From an uncultured Eubacteriales bacterium (lineage in GTDB: Bacteria > Bacillota_A > Clostridia > Oscillospirales > Oscillospiraceae): 9,028 nt of DNA. The position numbers and the translations under genes were made by a program. Location: NCBI GenBank assembly GCA_949739085.1, contig CATIYU010000203.1, positions 1 through 9,028 on the forward strand, given 5' to 3'. Shown here piece after piece: positions 1-5,180 of this stretch (within the stretch, counting starts at the first letter, position 1; every line of letters starts with the position of its first letter). The notes beneath the pieces were generated by a model that saw only the letters and a list, made by a program, of their open reading frames with translations, made no database searches and was not told the DNA's origin.

Positions 1-1
1 C

Positions 2-412
2 TTCGACGGCGTGACACCCTACCGTCTGGAGATGCAGGCAAAGCTGGCGGTGGACGGCTGCCGGGACCTCTATCAGTTTTGGGGTAGCCGCCTGGCCCGG
101 CAGCTGGTCTCGGAGGCGGATTTTGTGCTGAATCTGGCCTCCAAGGAGTACAGCAAGGCGGTAGAACCTCATCTGCCCCCAACCGTCCGGTTTGTCACCT
201 GCACATTTGGGGAGTTGAAAAACGGCAAGGTTATTGAGAAGGGCTCCCTGTGCAAAATGGCACGGGGACAGATGGTGCGGTGGCTGGCGGAGAACCAAAT
301 TAAAAAGCCGGATGAGCTCCGGGCCTTTGACCAGCTGGGCTATCAATTCTGCCGCTCCACACCAACAGGGAACCGCACGGCACTTCTTTGGATCCAGTCC
401 CGCAAGGATTAA
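2..412 (+). CDS. yaaA: YaaA-family peroxide stress protein (DUF328/UPF0246), 5'-truncated by window edge
   Basis: This is the C-terminal 136 residues of a YaaA-family protein. In E. coli YaaA limits intracellular free iron during hydrogen peroxide stress and so protects DNA and proteins from Fenton damage; it is cytoplasmic and binds DNA. Visible family features are the PYRLEM segment near the left edge (preceded in frame by FDGVT), VLNLASKEYSKAV in the middle, the KNGKVI and ARGQMVRWLAEN segments, and a C-terminal GYQF stretch. Full-length members are about 250 residues, so roughly the first half lies outside the window. The GTG at position 11 is an internal valine codon, not the start, because homology continues upstream of it in frame. 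The gene ends at TAA (410-412). The next gene follows 58 bases later on the same strand and may be co-transcribed. The family call is firm; the role is carried over from E. coli. Confidence 0.9.
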   Translation, partial: FDGVTPYRLEMQAKLAVDGCRDLYQFWGSRLARQLVSEADFVLNLASKEYSKAVEPHLPPTVRFVTCTFGELKNGKVIEKGSLCKMARGQMVRWLAENQIKKPDELRAFDQLGYQFCRSTPTGNRTALLWIQSRKD

Positions 413-429
413 GCCGCTCTATATAAAAT

Positions 430-459
430 CCCCCAATTCAGGGAAAACTGAATCGGGGG
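430..459 (+). promoter_or_regulatory. Hairpin holding the ribosome binding site of the tocopherol-cyclase-like gene
   Basis: An inverted repeat pairs 430-441 with 448-459: eleven Watson-Crick pairs around one A-C mismatch (435/454), with the six-base loop GGAAAA. The right arm ends in a G run (455-460) that continues into TGAT. This resembles a Shine-Dalgarno GGAGGTGAT and sits a suitable distance before the ATG at 471. The stem would therefore hide the ribosome site. No T tract follows on the plus strand, so it is a poor intrinsic terminator for yaaA, although a weak termination role cannot be excluded. The regulatory role is inference. Confidence 0.55.
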
Positions 460-470
460 GTGATAGAACA

Positions 471-1364
471 ATGAATTTTTTCTGCGGCACAAATGGGGCG
501 GGCCCCTATTTTGAGGGGTGGTATTTGAAGCACCAGACCCCGCAGGGGCAGACCCTCGCTCTAATCCCCGCTTTCCATGCCGGCAGCAATGGACGCCGCA
601 CCGCGTCCCTCCAGGTCATTTCAAATGATGAGGCGTGGTGGCTGGAGTATCCGGAGGCGCAGCTTCGCGTCTCCCGCCGGCCGTTTCAGGTTCAGATTGG
701 GCAGTCCAGCTTTGGCTGCCAGGGAATTGACCTCCATGTCCAGCGGGATGGTCTTTCCCTCCATGGTACTCTGCGTTATGGCCCCTTTACCGCTCTGCGG
801 TCCGATATTATGGGGCCGTTCCGTTTTTTTCCGGGAATGCAGTGTTCCCACGGCGTCATCAGCATGGGGCACTCTCTGGATGGAACGTTGGAATTGAACG
901 GCAAGCGCCTAGCGTTCTCTGACGGGATCGGGTATATTGAGACAGACCGGGGCCGCTCCTTTCCAAGCGCGTATCTCTGGACCCAATGCATTTGGGACGG
1001 CCCGGAGCGCGGTAGTCTGATGCTCGCGGCCGCGGCTGTTCCTCTTCCTGTGGGCGGCTTCACCGGCTGTATCTGTTCCATCCTTTACCGCGGCCGGGAA
1101 TACCGGCTGGCGACCTACCGGGGCGCCAAGATTGAGGAGTGGTCCGCTTCCGGCGCGGCCATCCGCCAAGGGAAGTACCGTCTGGAAGCTGAACTGCTGA
1201 ATGAACAGCCGCAGGCTCTCCGCGCTCCAGTGGAAGGCCGCATGGAGCGCACCATTCATGAAAGTCTCTGCGCGGACATGTGCTACCGCTTCTGGTATAG
1301 AGAAAACCTTCTGTTTCAGCATATAGCTCCCAATGCCAGCTTTGAGTACTCCCCGGCAAAGTGA
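471..1364 (+). CDS. Tocopherol cyclase-like / lipocalin-fold protein of unknown substrate
   Basis: This 297-residue protein carries hallmarks of the tocopherol cyclase-like family (Pfam Tocopherol_cycl, related to the CrtC/AttH lipocalin-like fold). They are YFEGWYLK at residues 13-20, GPFRFFPGMQCSHGVISM at 115-132, and GYIETDRGRSFP at 154-165 followed by AYLWTQC at 167-173. Plant VTE1 closes the chromanol ring of vitamin E, but Clostridia are not known to make tocopherols, so the bacterial substrate is unknown and may be another hydrophobic molecule. I see no signal peptide or membrane helix, so a cytoplasmic location is likely. The ATG at 471 is chosen because the family motif starts 12 residues later and a G-rich TGAT ribosome site precedes it. 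The open frame continues upstream to 234, but that stretch overlaps yaaA in another frame and lacks family similarity. The gene ends before a strong terminator at 1419. Family call good, function unknown. Confidence 0.82.
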   Translation: MNFFCGTNGAGPYFEGWYLKHQTPQGQTLALIPAFHAGSNGRRTASLQVISNDEAWWLEYPEAQLRVSRRPFQVQIGQSSFGCQGIDLHVQRDGLSLHGTLRYGPFTALRSDIMGPFRFFPGMQCSHGVISMGHSLDGTLELNGKRLAFSDGIGYIETDRGRSFPSAYLWTQCIWDGPERGSLMLAAAAVPLPVGGFTGCICSILYRGREYRLATYRGAKIEEWSASGAAIRQGKYRLEAELLNEQPQALRAPVEGRMERTIHESLCADMCYRFWYRENLLFQHIAPNASFEYSPAK

Positions 1365-1418
1365 TCGCGCTGCCGACACACGATTCTAACAAACAACAAA
1401 TAGCTGACCGGGCAATAA

Positions 1419-1456
1419 AAAAAGAAATGACACATTAAAATGTGTCATTTCTTTTT
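1419..1456. terminator. Bidirectional intrinsic terminator between the tocopherol-cyclase-like gene and the tRNA-Leu genes
   Basis: A perfect 16-bp inverted repeat pairs 1419-1434 with 1441-1456, with a six-base loop (TTAAAA) that can close by one more pair. The A-rich 5' side and T-rich 3' side mean that both strands give a stem with a U-rich end. It can end plus-strand transcripts from the gene stopping at 1364 and minus-strand tRNA transcripts. The stem base overlaps the last A of the CCA of tRNA-Leu(CAG). Confidence 0.88.
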
Positions 1457-1543
1457 GGTGCGCGAGGCGGGACTTGAACCCGCACGCCCGTAATGAGCAC
1501 TAGAACCTGAATCTAGCGAGTCTGCCAATTCCACCACTCGCGC
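1456..1543 (-). tRNA. tRNA-Leu (anticodon CAG)
   Basis: On the minus strand this folds as a class II tRNA. The 7-bp acceptor stem is GCGCGAG/CTCGCGC with discriminator A and an encoded CCA (1456-1458). The D-arm contains GGAATTGG, the anticodon stem CTAGA/TCTAG encloses loop TTCAGGT (anticodon CAG), there is a long variable arm, and the T-arm is GCGGG-TTCAAGT-CCCGC. The long variable arm and A73 fit leucine. It decodes CUG codons. It is the second gene of a two-tRNA unit, 33 bases after tRNA-Leu(GAG), and is followed at once by the terminator. Confidence 0.97.
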
Positions 1544-1576
1544 ACATATTTTGTTGTCCTCTTCCGGAGGGGAGAG

Positions 1577-1661
1577 TGGTGCGAGTGACGGGACTTGAAC
1601 CCGTACGTCTGTTGACACACGCCCCTCAAACGTGCCTGTCTACCAGTTCCAGCACACTCGC
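1577..1661 (-). tRNA. tRNA-Leu (anticodon GAG)
   Basis: This is a minus-strand class II tRNA with acceptor stem GCGAGTG/CACTCGC, discriminator A and encoded CCA (1577-1579). The D-arm contains GGAACTGG and the anticodon stem CACGT/GCGTG (one G-U pair) encloses loop TTGAGGG (anticodon GAG). A long variable arm and T-arm ACGGG-TTCAAGT-CCCGT follow. It decodes CUC and CUU codons. It is the first gene of the unit and starts about 30 bases downstream of a perfect sigma-A promoter. Confidence 0.97.
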
Positions 1662-1693
1662 ATTTTGTGCCTCAAGGACAACCGACGAACCGT

Positions 1694-1722
1694 ATTATAG
1701 CACTGCGGTTTCGCTTTGTCAA
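1694..1722 (-). promoter_or_regulatory. Perfect-consensus sigma-A promoter for the tRNA-Leu pair
   Basis: On the minus strand, TTGACA (1717-1722) and TATAAT (1694-1699) are separated by 17 bases. TGC stands directly before the -10, making an extended -10. A run of seven A on the minus strand (1726-1732) lies just upstream of the -35 box and looks like a proximal UP element. Both hexamers match consensus exactly, as expected for a strongly expressed stable-RNA gene. Confidence 0.93.
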
Positions 1723-1791
1723 CCATTTTTTTGCCCGATTCCGCAGAAATCGTCCGCCAGCTCCGCATTTGTTAGAACGCACAAAAAGTCC

Positions 1792-1820
1792 TGGACAAAT
1801 CCGGTAAAATATGGTATATT
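1792..1820 (+). promoter_or_regulatory. Sigma-A promoter of the phosphoribosyltransferase-like gene
   Basis: TGGACA (1792-1797) and TATATT (1815-1820) have a 17-base spacer, with TGG forming an extended -10. Transcription should start near 1827, leaving a leader of about 40 bases that ends in AAAGGAGG (1852-1859). The upstream neighbour is the divergent tRNA unit, so this gene must have its own promoter. Confidence 0.82.
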
Positions 1821-1866
1821 CTAGTAGTAACAACCGTGTCCATATAAAAGCAAAGGAGGCAGAACC

Positions 1867-2505
1867 ATGGAGCCTAAGTTTTTCAAGATACCCGTTTGTA
1901 TCGGCGACGTCTCTCTTCGGGTAGCCCAGGGCCATTTTGCCACCCGGAACAGCCACACGAACTACTTTATCGACGTAACCAGCCAGCAGTCCTGCCTGCG
2001 GGAGGCCGAGGCGGTGGCCCAGCAGCTGGCCCAGCGCCTGACCCACAATATGATGGTGGACACCATCCTCTGCATGGACGGCACCCGGGTCATCGGTACC
2101 TGCCTGGCCCAGCAGCTTACGCAGAGCGGTTTCCGCTCCATGAATGCGGGGAAGGAGATCTATCTGCTCCGGGAGAACGTCAGCTCCGGCGGGCAGCTCA
2201 TTTTCCGGGATAACGCCCGGTTCATGCTGGAGGGGAAAAACGTGCTGCTCCTGCTGGCCTCCGTCACTACTGGCGGCACGGTGCGCAAGGGCATGGGGTG
2301 CGTCCAGTACTACAAGGGCCATGTGGCGGGCATCGCCTCTATCTACAGCCACCTGAAAGAGGTGGACGGCATGGCGGTCATGAGCCTCTTTAACACCAAC
2401 GACCTGCCCGGCTACGCCAGCTACCCGCCAGAGGACTGTCCGCTGTGCAAGCAGCGGCAGGAGATCGATGCGGTGGTGGATAAATTCGGATACTCTACCC
2501 TGTAA
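1867..2505 (+). CDS. PyrE-like phosphoribosyltransferase-family protein with degenerate PRPP loop
   Basis: This 212-residue protein looks like a type I phosphoribosyltransferase related to orotate phosphoribosyltransferase. In the family these enzymes use PRPP to attach a ribose phosphate to a base; the substrate here is unknown. The family signature is residues 125-140 (NVLLLLASVTTGGTVR), where the TTGG turn of the phosphate-binding loop is intact. The two acidic residues normally just before it (E/D-D in enzymes) are replaced by L130 and A131, so catalysis may be lost or altered. DTILCMDGTRVIG at 65-77 occupies the usual region before the flexible hood. A single CPLC motif (191-194) near the C-terminus is half of a possible metal site. 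The start has an AAAGGAGG site seven bases upstream. The gene stands alone, with its own promoter and terminator. It could be a regulator like other inactive PRTase-fold proteins, but that is inference. Confidence 0.75.
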   Translation: MEPKFFKIPVCIGDVSLRVAQGHFATRNSHTNYFIDVTSQQSCLREAEAVAQQLAQRLTHNMMVDTILCMDGTRVIGTCLAQQLTQSGFRSMNAGKEIYLLRENVSSGGQLIFRDNARFMLEGKNVLLLLASVTTGGTVRKGMGCVQYYKGHVAGIASIYSHLKEVDGMAVMSLFNTNDLPGYASYPPEDCPLCKQRQEIDAVVDKFGYSTL

Positions 2506-2517
2506 AATGACCCATCA

Positions 2518-2547
2518 AAACGGGACCGCCCAGTGGCGGTCCCGTTT
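2518..2547. terminator. Intrinsic terminator between convergent genes
   Basis: A perfect 13-bp stem pairs 2518-2530 with 2535-2547 around loop CAGT. It is GC-rich in the middle, has AAA/TTT at its base, and is followed on the plus strand by a T-rich run. It lies 12 bases after the phosphoribosyltransferase stop and 34 bases beyond the stop of the convergent zinc-ribbon gene, so it can serve both. Confidence 0.92.
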
Positions 2548-2581
2548 CTTTCTCGTCAGAACTTTCCGCAGTCCTGGCCTC

Positions 2582-3187
2582 TCAGCGCAGGGGCGCGCCG
2601 CAGTTGGCGCAGAACTTGGCCCCGGGCAGCGTTGCTTCCACCCCGCACACCGGGCACACGTCCGCCTGGGAGGCCGGCACGCCGCAGGCTGGGCAGAACC
2701 TGGCTCCCTCGGGCAGGGGGGTCCGGCAGGCCGCGCACTGGCGGGCGGCGGACTTCTCCCCGGACTGGCTGACGGCGTCGTTTATGTCCAGAGGCTTGCC
2801 CAGGAAGGTGAACCGCTCCACGAAGTCAAAGATATCCCGGGGCAGCCGGTCTTGGCCAATAGCCCCGATGACCGCCGTCAGCAGCAGGGGGGCGAAGACG
2901 ATGTATCCCACGGTGGCGGCCCCCAGTTTGTCCACCCAGCGGCCCGCGCCCAGATCCACTGTAAGCTTGTCCTGATAGAGCGTGAGCCGGACCTGTATCG
3001 CCTGGTCCAGGCCCACGAATTTCTTCCAGCCCTCGGTCTGCCGGGCCTGAATGAAATAGCTGTCCTCCGACTGGCTGACGCCCTCGGTCTCCAGGCGCTT
3101 CTGCTCCCGCAGGTAACCCTCCAGGGCGTGGGCCACGTCCTCCAGGCCCAGGCCGGGGCCCAGCCGGAACACTTTTGCATCTGCCAT
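2582..3187 (-). CDS. Membrane-linked double zinc-ribbon protein of unknown function
   Basis: This 201-residue protein has three visible parts. An N-terminal soluble domain (about 1-88) contains a conserved-looking GWKKFVGLDQAIQVRL segment and GRWVDKL. One hydrophobic stretch (about 89-111) is a probable membrane helix. The C-terminus holds two zinc ribbons, with cysteine pairs at 151/154 with 165/168 and at 178/181 with 193/196. The pattern resembles the double-zinc-ribbon (DZR) proteins common in Clostridia and probably binds two zinc ions; the role is unknown. The ATG at 3187 is chosen because AGGAGG lies seven bases upstream of it. An in-frame ATG eight codons earlier lies upstream of that site and has none of its own. 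It is transcribed from its own consensus promoter and lies 73 bases after the XRE membrane regulator gene, so read-through from that gene is also possible. Confidence 0.82.
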   Translation of the reverse strand: MADAKVFRLGPGLGLEDVAHALEGYLREQKRLETEGVSQSEDSYFIQARQTEGWKKFVGLDQAIQVRLTLYQDKLTVDLGAGRWVDKLGAATVGYIVFAPLLLTAVIGAIGQDRLPRDIFDFVERFTFLGKPLDINDAVSQSGEKSAARQCAACRTPLPEGARFCPACGVPASQADVCPVCGVEATLPGAKFCANCGAPLR

Positions 3188-3235
3188 ACCGCATCCTCCT
3201 GTTCCCGCCACGGGGGCGGCTGATTTACGTCTGCC

Positions 3236-3264
3236 ATTATACCACAGCAGGCGATGGTTGTCAA
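3236..3264 (-). promoter_or_regulatory. Perfect-consensus promoter of the zinc-ribbon gene, overlapping the upstream stop codon
   Basis: On the minus strand, TTGACA (3259-3264) and TATAAT (3236-3241) are 17 bases apart, with TGG before the -10. The TGA stop of the upstream regulator gene (3261-3263) lies inside the -35 hexamer. Transcription should start near 3229, giving a leader of about 42 bases with AGGAGG at 3195-3200. Confidence 0.92.
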
Positions 3265-4157
3265 TCGCCGCCTTTCTGATCCTGAAGGGCCTTCATGATG
3301 CTGGCGGTGACGCCGCAGAGGATGGCCCCCAGGGGGAAAACTACCCAGCAGACCCGGTCGGGGACCCCCTTCCAATACCGCAGCACCAAAAAGATAATCA
3401 GGGCGATGAACATAATGACCCCGCAGACGCCGCTCCGCAGCTTGGCCTGGGGGGAGGGGCGGTTTTCGCTGTTGTATTCCGCGATATTGTACTTCCCCTT
3501 CAAGATGCCGCCATAGATGAGAAAGAATACGGCCGCCGCAACAATCAGCAGGAATCCCGCGCCCAAGTAGCTCTCGTAGGGCTCCCGCTCCGGCAGGACG
3601 CTGAACCCCAGCAGCATCAGCAGCACGCCGGAGAGGATGGCCCCTACCGGCCCGGCCACGTACCAGACAAACCGCTGGTTAAAGGCGTCCTTTTCCACCT
3701 GGGTGTAGAAATCCTGGATGACCGGGTAGCGCTCAGTGAAGTTGCTGTACTGCATCCCGCTGGCCACCAGCACCACGGTGGCGATGGTGACGGCCAGCAG
3801 CAGCGCGGCTTCGCTGACCATGCCGGGCAGGGCCCAGGCGCTGAGCAGGGCGGCCAGAGCCGTGCCGGCAATGATGCCAGCCACCGCCCCCGCGATCTTC
3901 AGGGCGAAGCGGTTCATGAAGGCGTCGTAACCGGCGGTATCCCGGGCCAGGGATGCGGCAACGCTGCCCCGGAGAAGGGTGTCCATATCTGTATGAAAGA
4001 TATCGCAGAGCTTGAGCAGGGTATCCATTTCCGGGTAGCTGGCGGCGCTCTCCCACTTGCTGACAGACTGGCGGCTGACGTTCAGCTGTTCCGCCAGCTG
4101 CTCCTGGGTGAGGCCCTGACGGGTGCGCAGGTATTGCAGGTTTTCGGATAGTGCCAT
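3261..4157 (-). CDS. XRE-family helix-turn-helix regulator with six-helix membrane domain
   Basis: This 298-residue protein opens with a Cro/C1-type DNA-binding domain (about 5-62). It includes QGLTQEQLAEQLNVSRQSVS and the family-typical KWESAASYPEMDTL. Six hydrophobic segments follow, at about 87-110, 115-134, 164-187, 197-219, 242-262 and 269-288. It is therefore probably a membrane-anchored transcription regulator, a layout common in Firmicutes and usually of unknown signal. The ATG at 4157 has AAGGAGG (4166-4172) eight bases upstream. The gene has a promoter shared back-to-back with the YfbR-like gene and a leader of about 135 bases. The downstream zinc-ribbon membrane protein on the same strand is a natural candidate partner or target, but this is only positional. 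The DNA site bound and the signal sensed cannot be told from the sequence. Autoregulation at the divergent promoter is possible. Confidence 0.88.
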   Translation of the reverse strand: MALSENLQYLRTRQGLTQEQLAEQLNVSRQSVSKWESAASYPEMDTLLKLCDIFHTDMDTLLRGSVAASLARDTAGYDAFMNRFALKIAGAVAGIIAGTALAALLSAWALPGMVSEAALLLAVTIATVVLVASGMQYSNFTERYPVIQDFYTQVEKDAFNQRFVWYVAGPVGAILSGVLLMLLGFSVLPEREPYESYLGAGFLLIVAAAVFFLIYGGILKGKYNIAEYNSENRPSPQAKLRSGVCGVIMFIALIIFLVLRYWKGVPDRVCWVVFPLGAILCGVTASIMKALQDQKGGD

Positions 4158-4301
4158 GGTGTTGTCCTCCTTGTTTTTGGTGGGCCCATTCTACCCGGGC
4201 GCGGGCGGCAAGTCCAGCGAGCCGGGGTTGCTTTTGGCGGGAACGGATGTAAACTTTCAGTTGCATCCCCTGTTTTGGCTGTTTTTGGGGACGTTTTCAA
4301 C

Positions 4302-4331
4302 AGTATAGCACATTGGGGGCGGGGTTTGCAA
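4302..4331 (-). promoter_or_regulatory. Promoter of the XRE membrane regulator gene
   Basis: On the minus strand, TTGCAA (4326-4331) and TATACT (4302-4307) have an 18-base spacer, with TGC forming an extended -10. Transcription would start near 4295, leaving a leader of about 135 bases before the ATG at 4157. The -35 hexamer is a palindrome that also fits as the -35 of the opposite promoter. Confidence 0.68.
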
Positions 4332-4354
4332 TCCGGGGGAAAATCTGGTATACT
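4326..4354 (+). promoter_or_regulatory. Promoter of the YfbR-like nucleotidase gene
   Basis: TTGCAA (4326-4331) and TATACT (4349-4354) are 17 bases apart, with TGG before the -10. Transcription would start near 4361, so the leader is under 30 bases and contains AAGGAG (4374-4379). The -35 hexamer is shared with the divergent promoter. Confidence 0.75.
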
Positions 4355-4388
4355 GAGACCTACCAAAAAGGGGAAGGAGTCCTCCGCC

Positions 4389-4967
4389 ATGTATAAATTT
4401 TTCGCCTATATCTCCCGCATGAAGTACATCACCCGCTGGTCCCTTATGCGCAGCAGCGTCCCGGAGAACATCCAGGAACACAGCCACATGGCGGCGGTGC
4501 TGGCCCACGCCCTGGGGGTGATCCGCCGGGACGTGTTCCGCCGCCCCTGCGACCCGGACGCCTGCGCGGCGGCGGCCCTCTTCCACGACGCCACGGAGAC
4601 ATTCACCGGCGACATGCCCACCCCCATCAAATACTACAACCCGGACATCCGCGCCGCCTACCGGCAGGTGGAGGAGGTGGCGGCGGAGCGGCTGTTGGGG
4701 ATGCTGCCGGAGGAGCTGCGCCCCGCCTACGCCCCTCTTCTGCGGGAGACGGACAGCGGCGTGCGGGAGCTGGTGAAGGCGGCGGACAAGCTCTCGGCCT
4801 ACATTAAATGTGTGGAGGAGCTGGAGGCGGGGAACCGGGAGTTCGGCGACGCGGCCCAGGAGACCCTGGAGGCCCTGCGGGCCATGGGGCTGGAGGAGGT
4901 GGAGTGGTTCCTGGACCGCTTCGCGGCGGCCTTCGGCCTCACCCTGGACGGCCTCCAGCGGCCCTGA
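4389..4967 (+). CDS. yfbR: YfbR-type HD-domain 5'-deoxynucleotidase
   Basis: This 192-residue protein aligns along its length with E. coli YfbR, a metal-dependent HD-domain phosphohydrolase that removes the phosphate from deoxyribonucleoside 5'-monophosphates. The metal site is visible as H31 (in EHSHM), H66-D67 (in FHDATE) and D133 (in AADKLSAY). Residues tied to deoxyribose and phosphate recognition in YfbR are also present: R16-W17 (in ITRWSLMR), E70 and D75 (in TGDMPTPIKYY). It is a soluble cytoplasmic enzyme expected to act in dNTP pool balance and thymidylate supply. The ATG at 4389 is chosen because AAGGAG lies nine bases upstream and the protein then begins like YfbR (FFAYISRMK). A longer frame from 4275 would run through the promoter. 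It forms a single-gene unit with its own promoter and a GC-rich terminator. All key residues are intact, so activity is likely. Confidence 0.93.
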   Translation: MYKFFAYISRMKYITRWSLMRSSVPENIQEHSHMAAVLAHALGVIRRDVFRRPCDPDACAAAALFHDATETFTGDMPTPIKYYNPDIRAAYRQVEEVAAERLLGMLPEELRPAYAPLLRETDSGVRELVKAADKLSAYIKCVEELEAGNREFGDAAQETLEALRAMGLEEVEWFLDRFAAAFGLTLDGLQRP

Positions 4968-4977
4968 GCGCCGGGCG

Positions 4978-5009
4978 GGCGGCGGCTGGGGCCGTCCCCG
5001 CCGCCTTTT
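4978..5009 (+). terminator. Probable intrinsic terminator after the YfbR-like gene
   Basis: GGCGGCGG (4978-4985) pairs with CCGCCGCC (4998-5005), an 8-bp all-GC stem with a 12-base loop, followed by TTTT (5006-5009). The short T run and GC-rich surroundings make this less certain than the other terminators here, but it begins 11 bases after the stop codon. Confidence 0.6.
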
Positions 5010-5054
5010 GCGGAAAAAGTTGGGGGAAATGTGGAGGGAATTCCAAGAAAACAC

Positions 5055-5083
5055 TTGCGCTCCCAGTATTTTTGTGGTATGAT
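5055..5083 (+). promoter_or_regulatory. Promoter of the rimP-nusA-infB operon
   Basis: TTGCGC (5055-5060) and TATGAT (5078-5083) are separated by 17 bases, with TGG giving an extended -10. Transcription would start near 5090, about 90 bases before rimP. The DNA just upstream of the -35 is A-rich. This is the only good promoter seen before the operon. Confidence 0.78.
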
Positions 5084-5100
5084 GTTCCTGTCAGTTTAGC

Positions 5101-5138
5101 TAGACCAGGGGTGGACTTTTTGGTCCGCTCTTTTTCTT
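5101..5138 (+). promoter_or_regulatory. Terminator-like leader hairpin upstream of rimP (possible attenuator)
   Basis: In the predicted 5' leader, 5108-5116 can pair with 5123-5131 (nine pairs, some G-U) around a T-rich loop, followed by a T run (to 5135) and CTT. That is the form of an intrinsic terminator, placed between the promoter and rimP. GACCA (5103-5107) can pair instead with TGGTC (5121-5125), which would break the terminator stem. This suggests attenuation of the operon. Attenuator-like rimP leaders are described in gammaproteobacteria. Function here is inference. Confidence 0.55.
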
Positions 5139-5180
5139 GACCTAAATTGATAGAGCAAAATTGGGAAGTGAGGCGCGCAG

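Noticed and set aside
422..427. TATAAA as a -10 box for the tocopherol-cyclase-like gene
   Set aside because: No acceptable -35 sequence is found 16-18 bases upstream, and the start point would fall inside the hairpin.
234..470. N-terminal extension of the tocopherol-cyclase-like protein
   Set aside because: The stretch overlaps yaaA in another frame and reads through the hairpin at 430-459. Family similarity starts only after the ATG at 471.
2468..3223. Plus-strand open frame of 251 codons
   Set aside because: It runs through the terminator at 2518-2547 and opposite the zinc-ribbon gene, whose paired CxxC motifs mark the true frame.
3258..4151. Plus-strand open frame of 297 codons
   Set aside because: It is antisense to the XRE membrane regulator over its whole length. 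The minus-strand frame has a clear HTH domain, membrane helices and ribosome site.
4158..4266. Small minus-strand coding frame starting at 4266 in the regulator leader
   Set aside because: It has no properly spaced ribosome site and continues far into the regulator gene in another frame with shadow composition.
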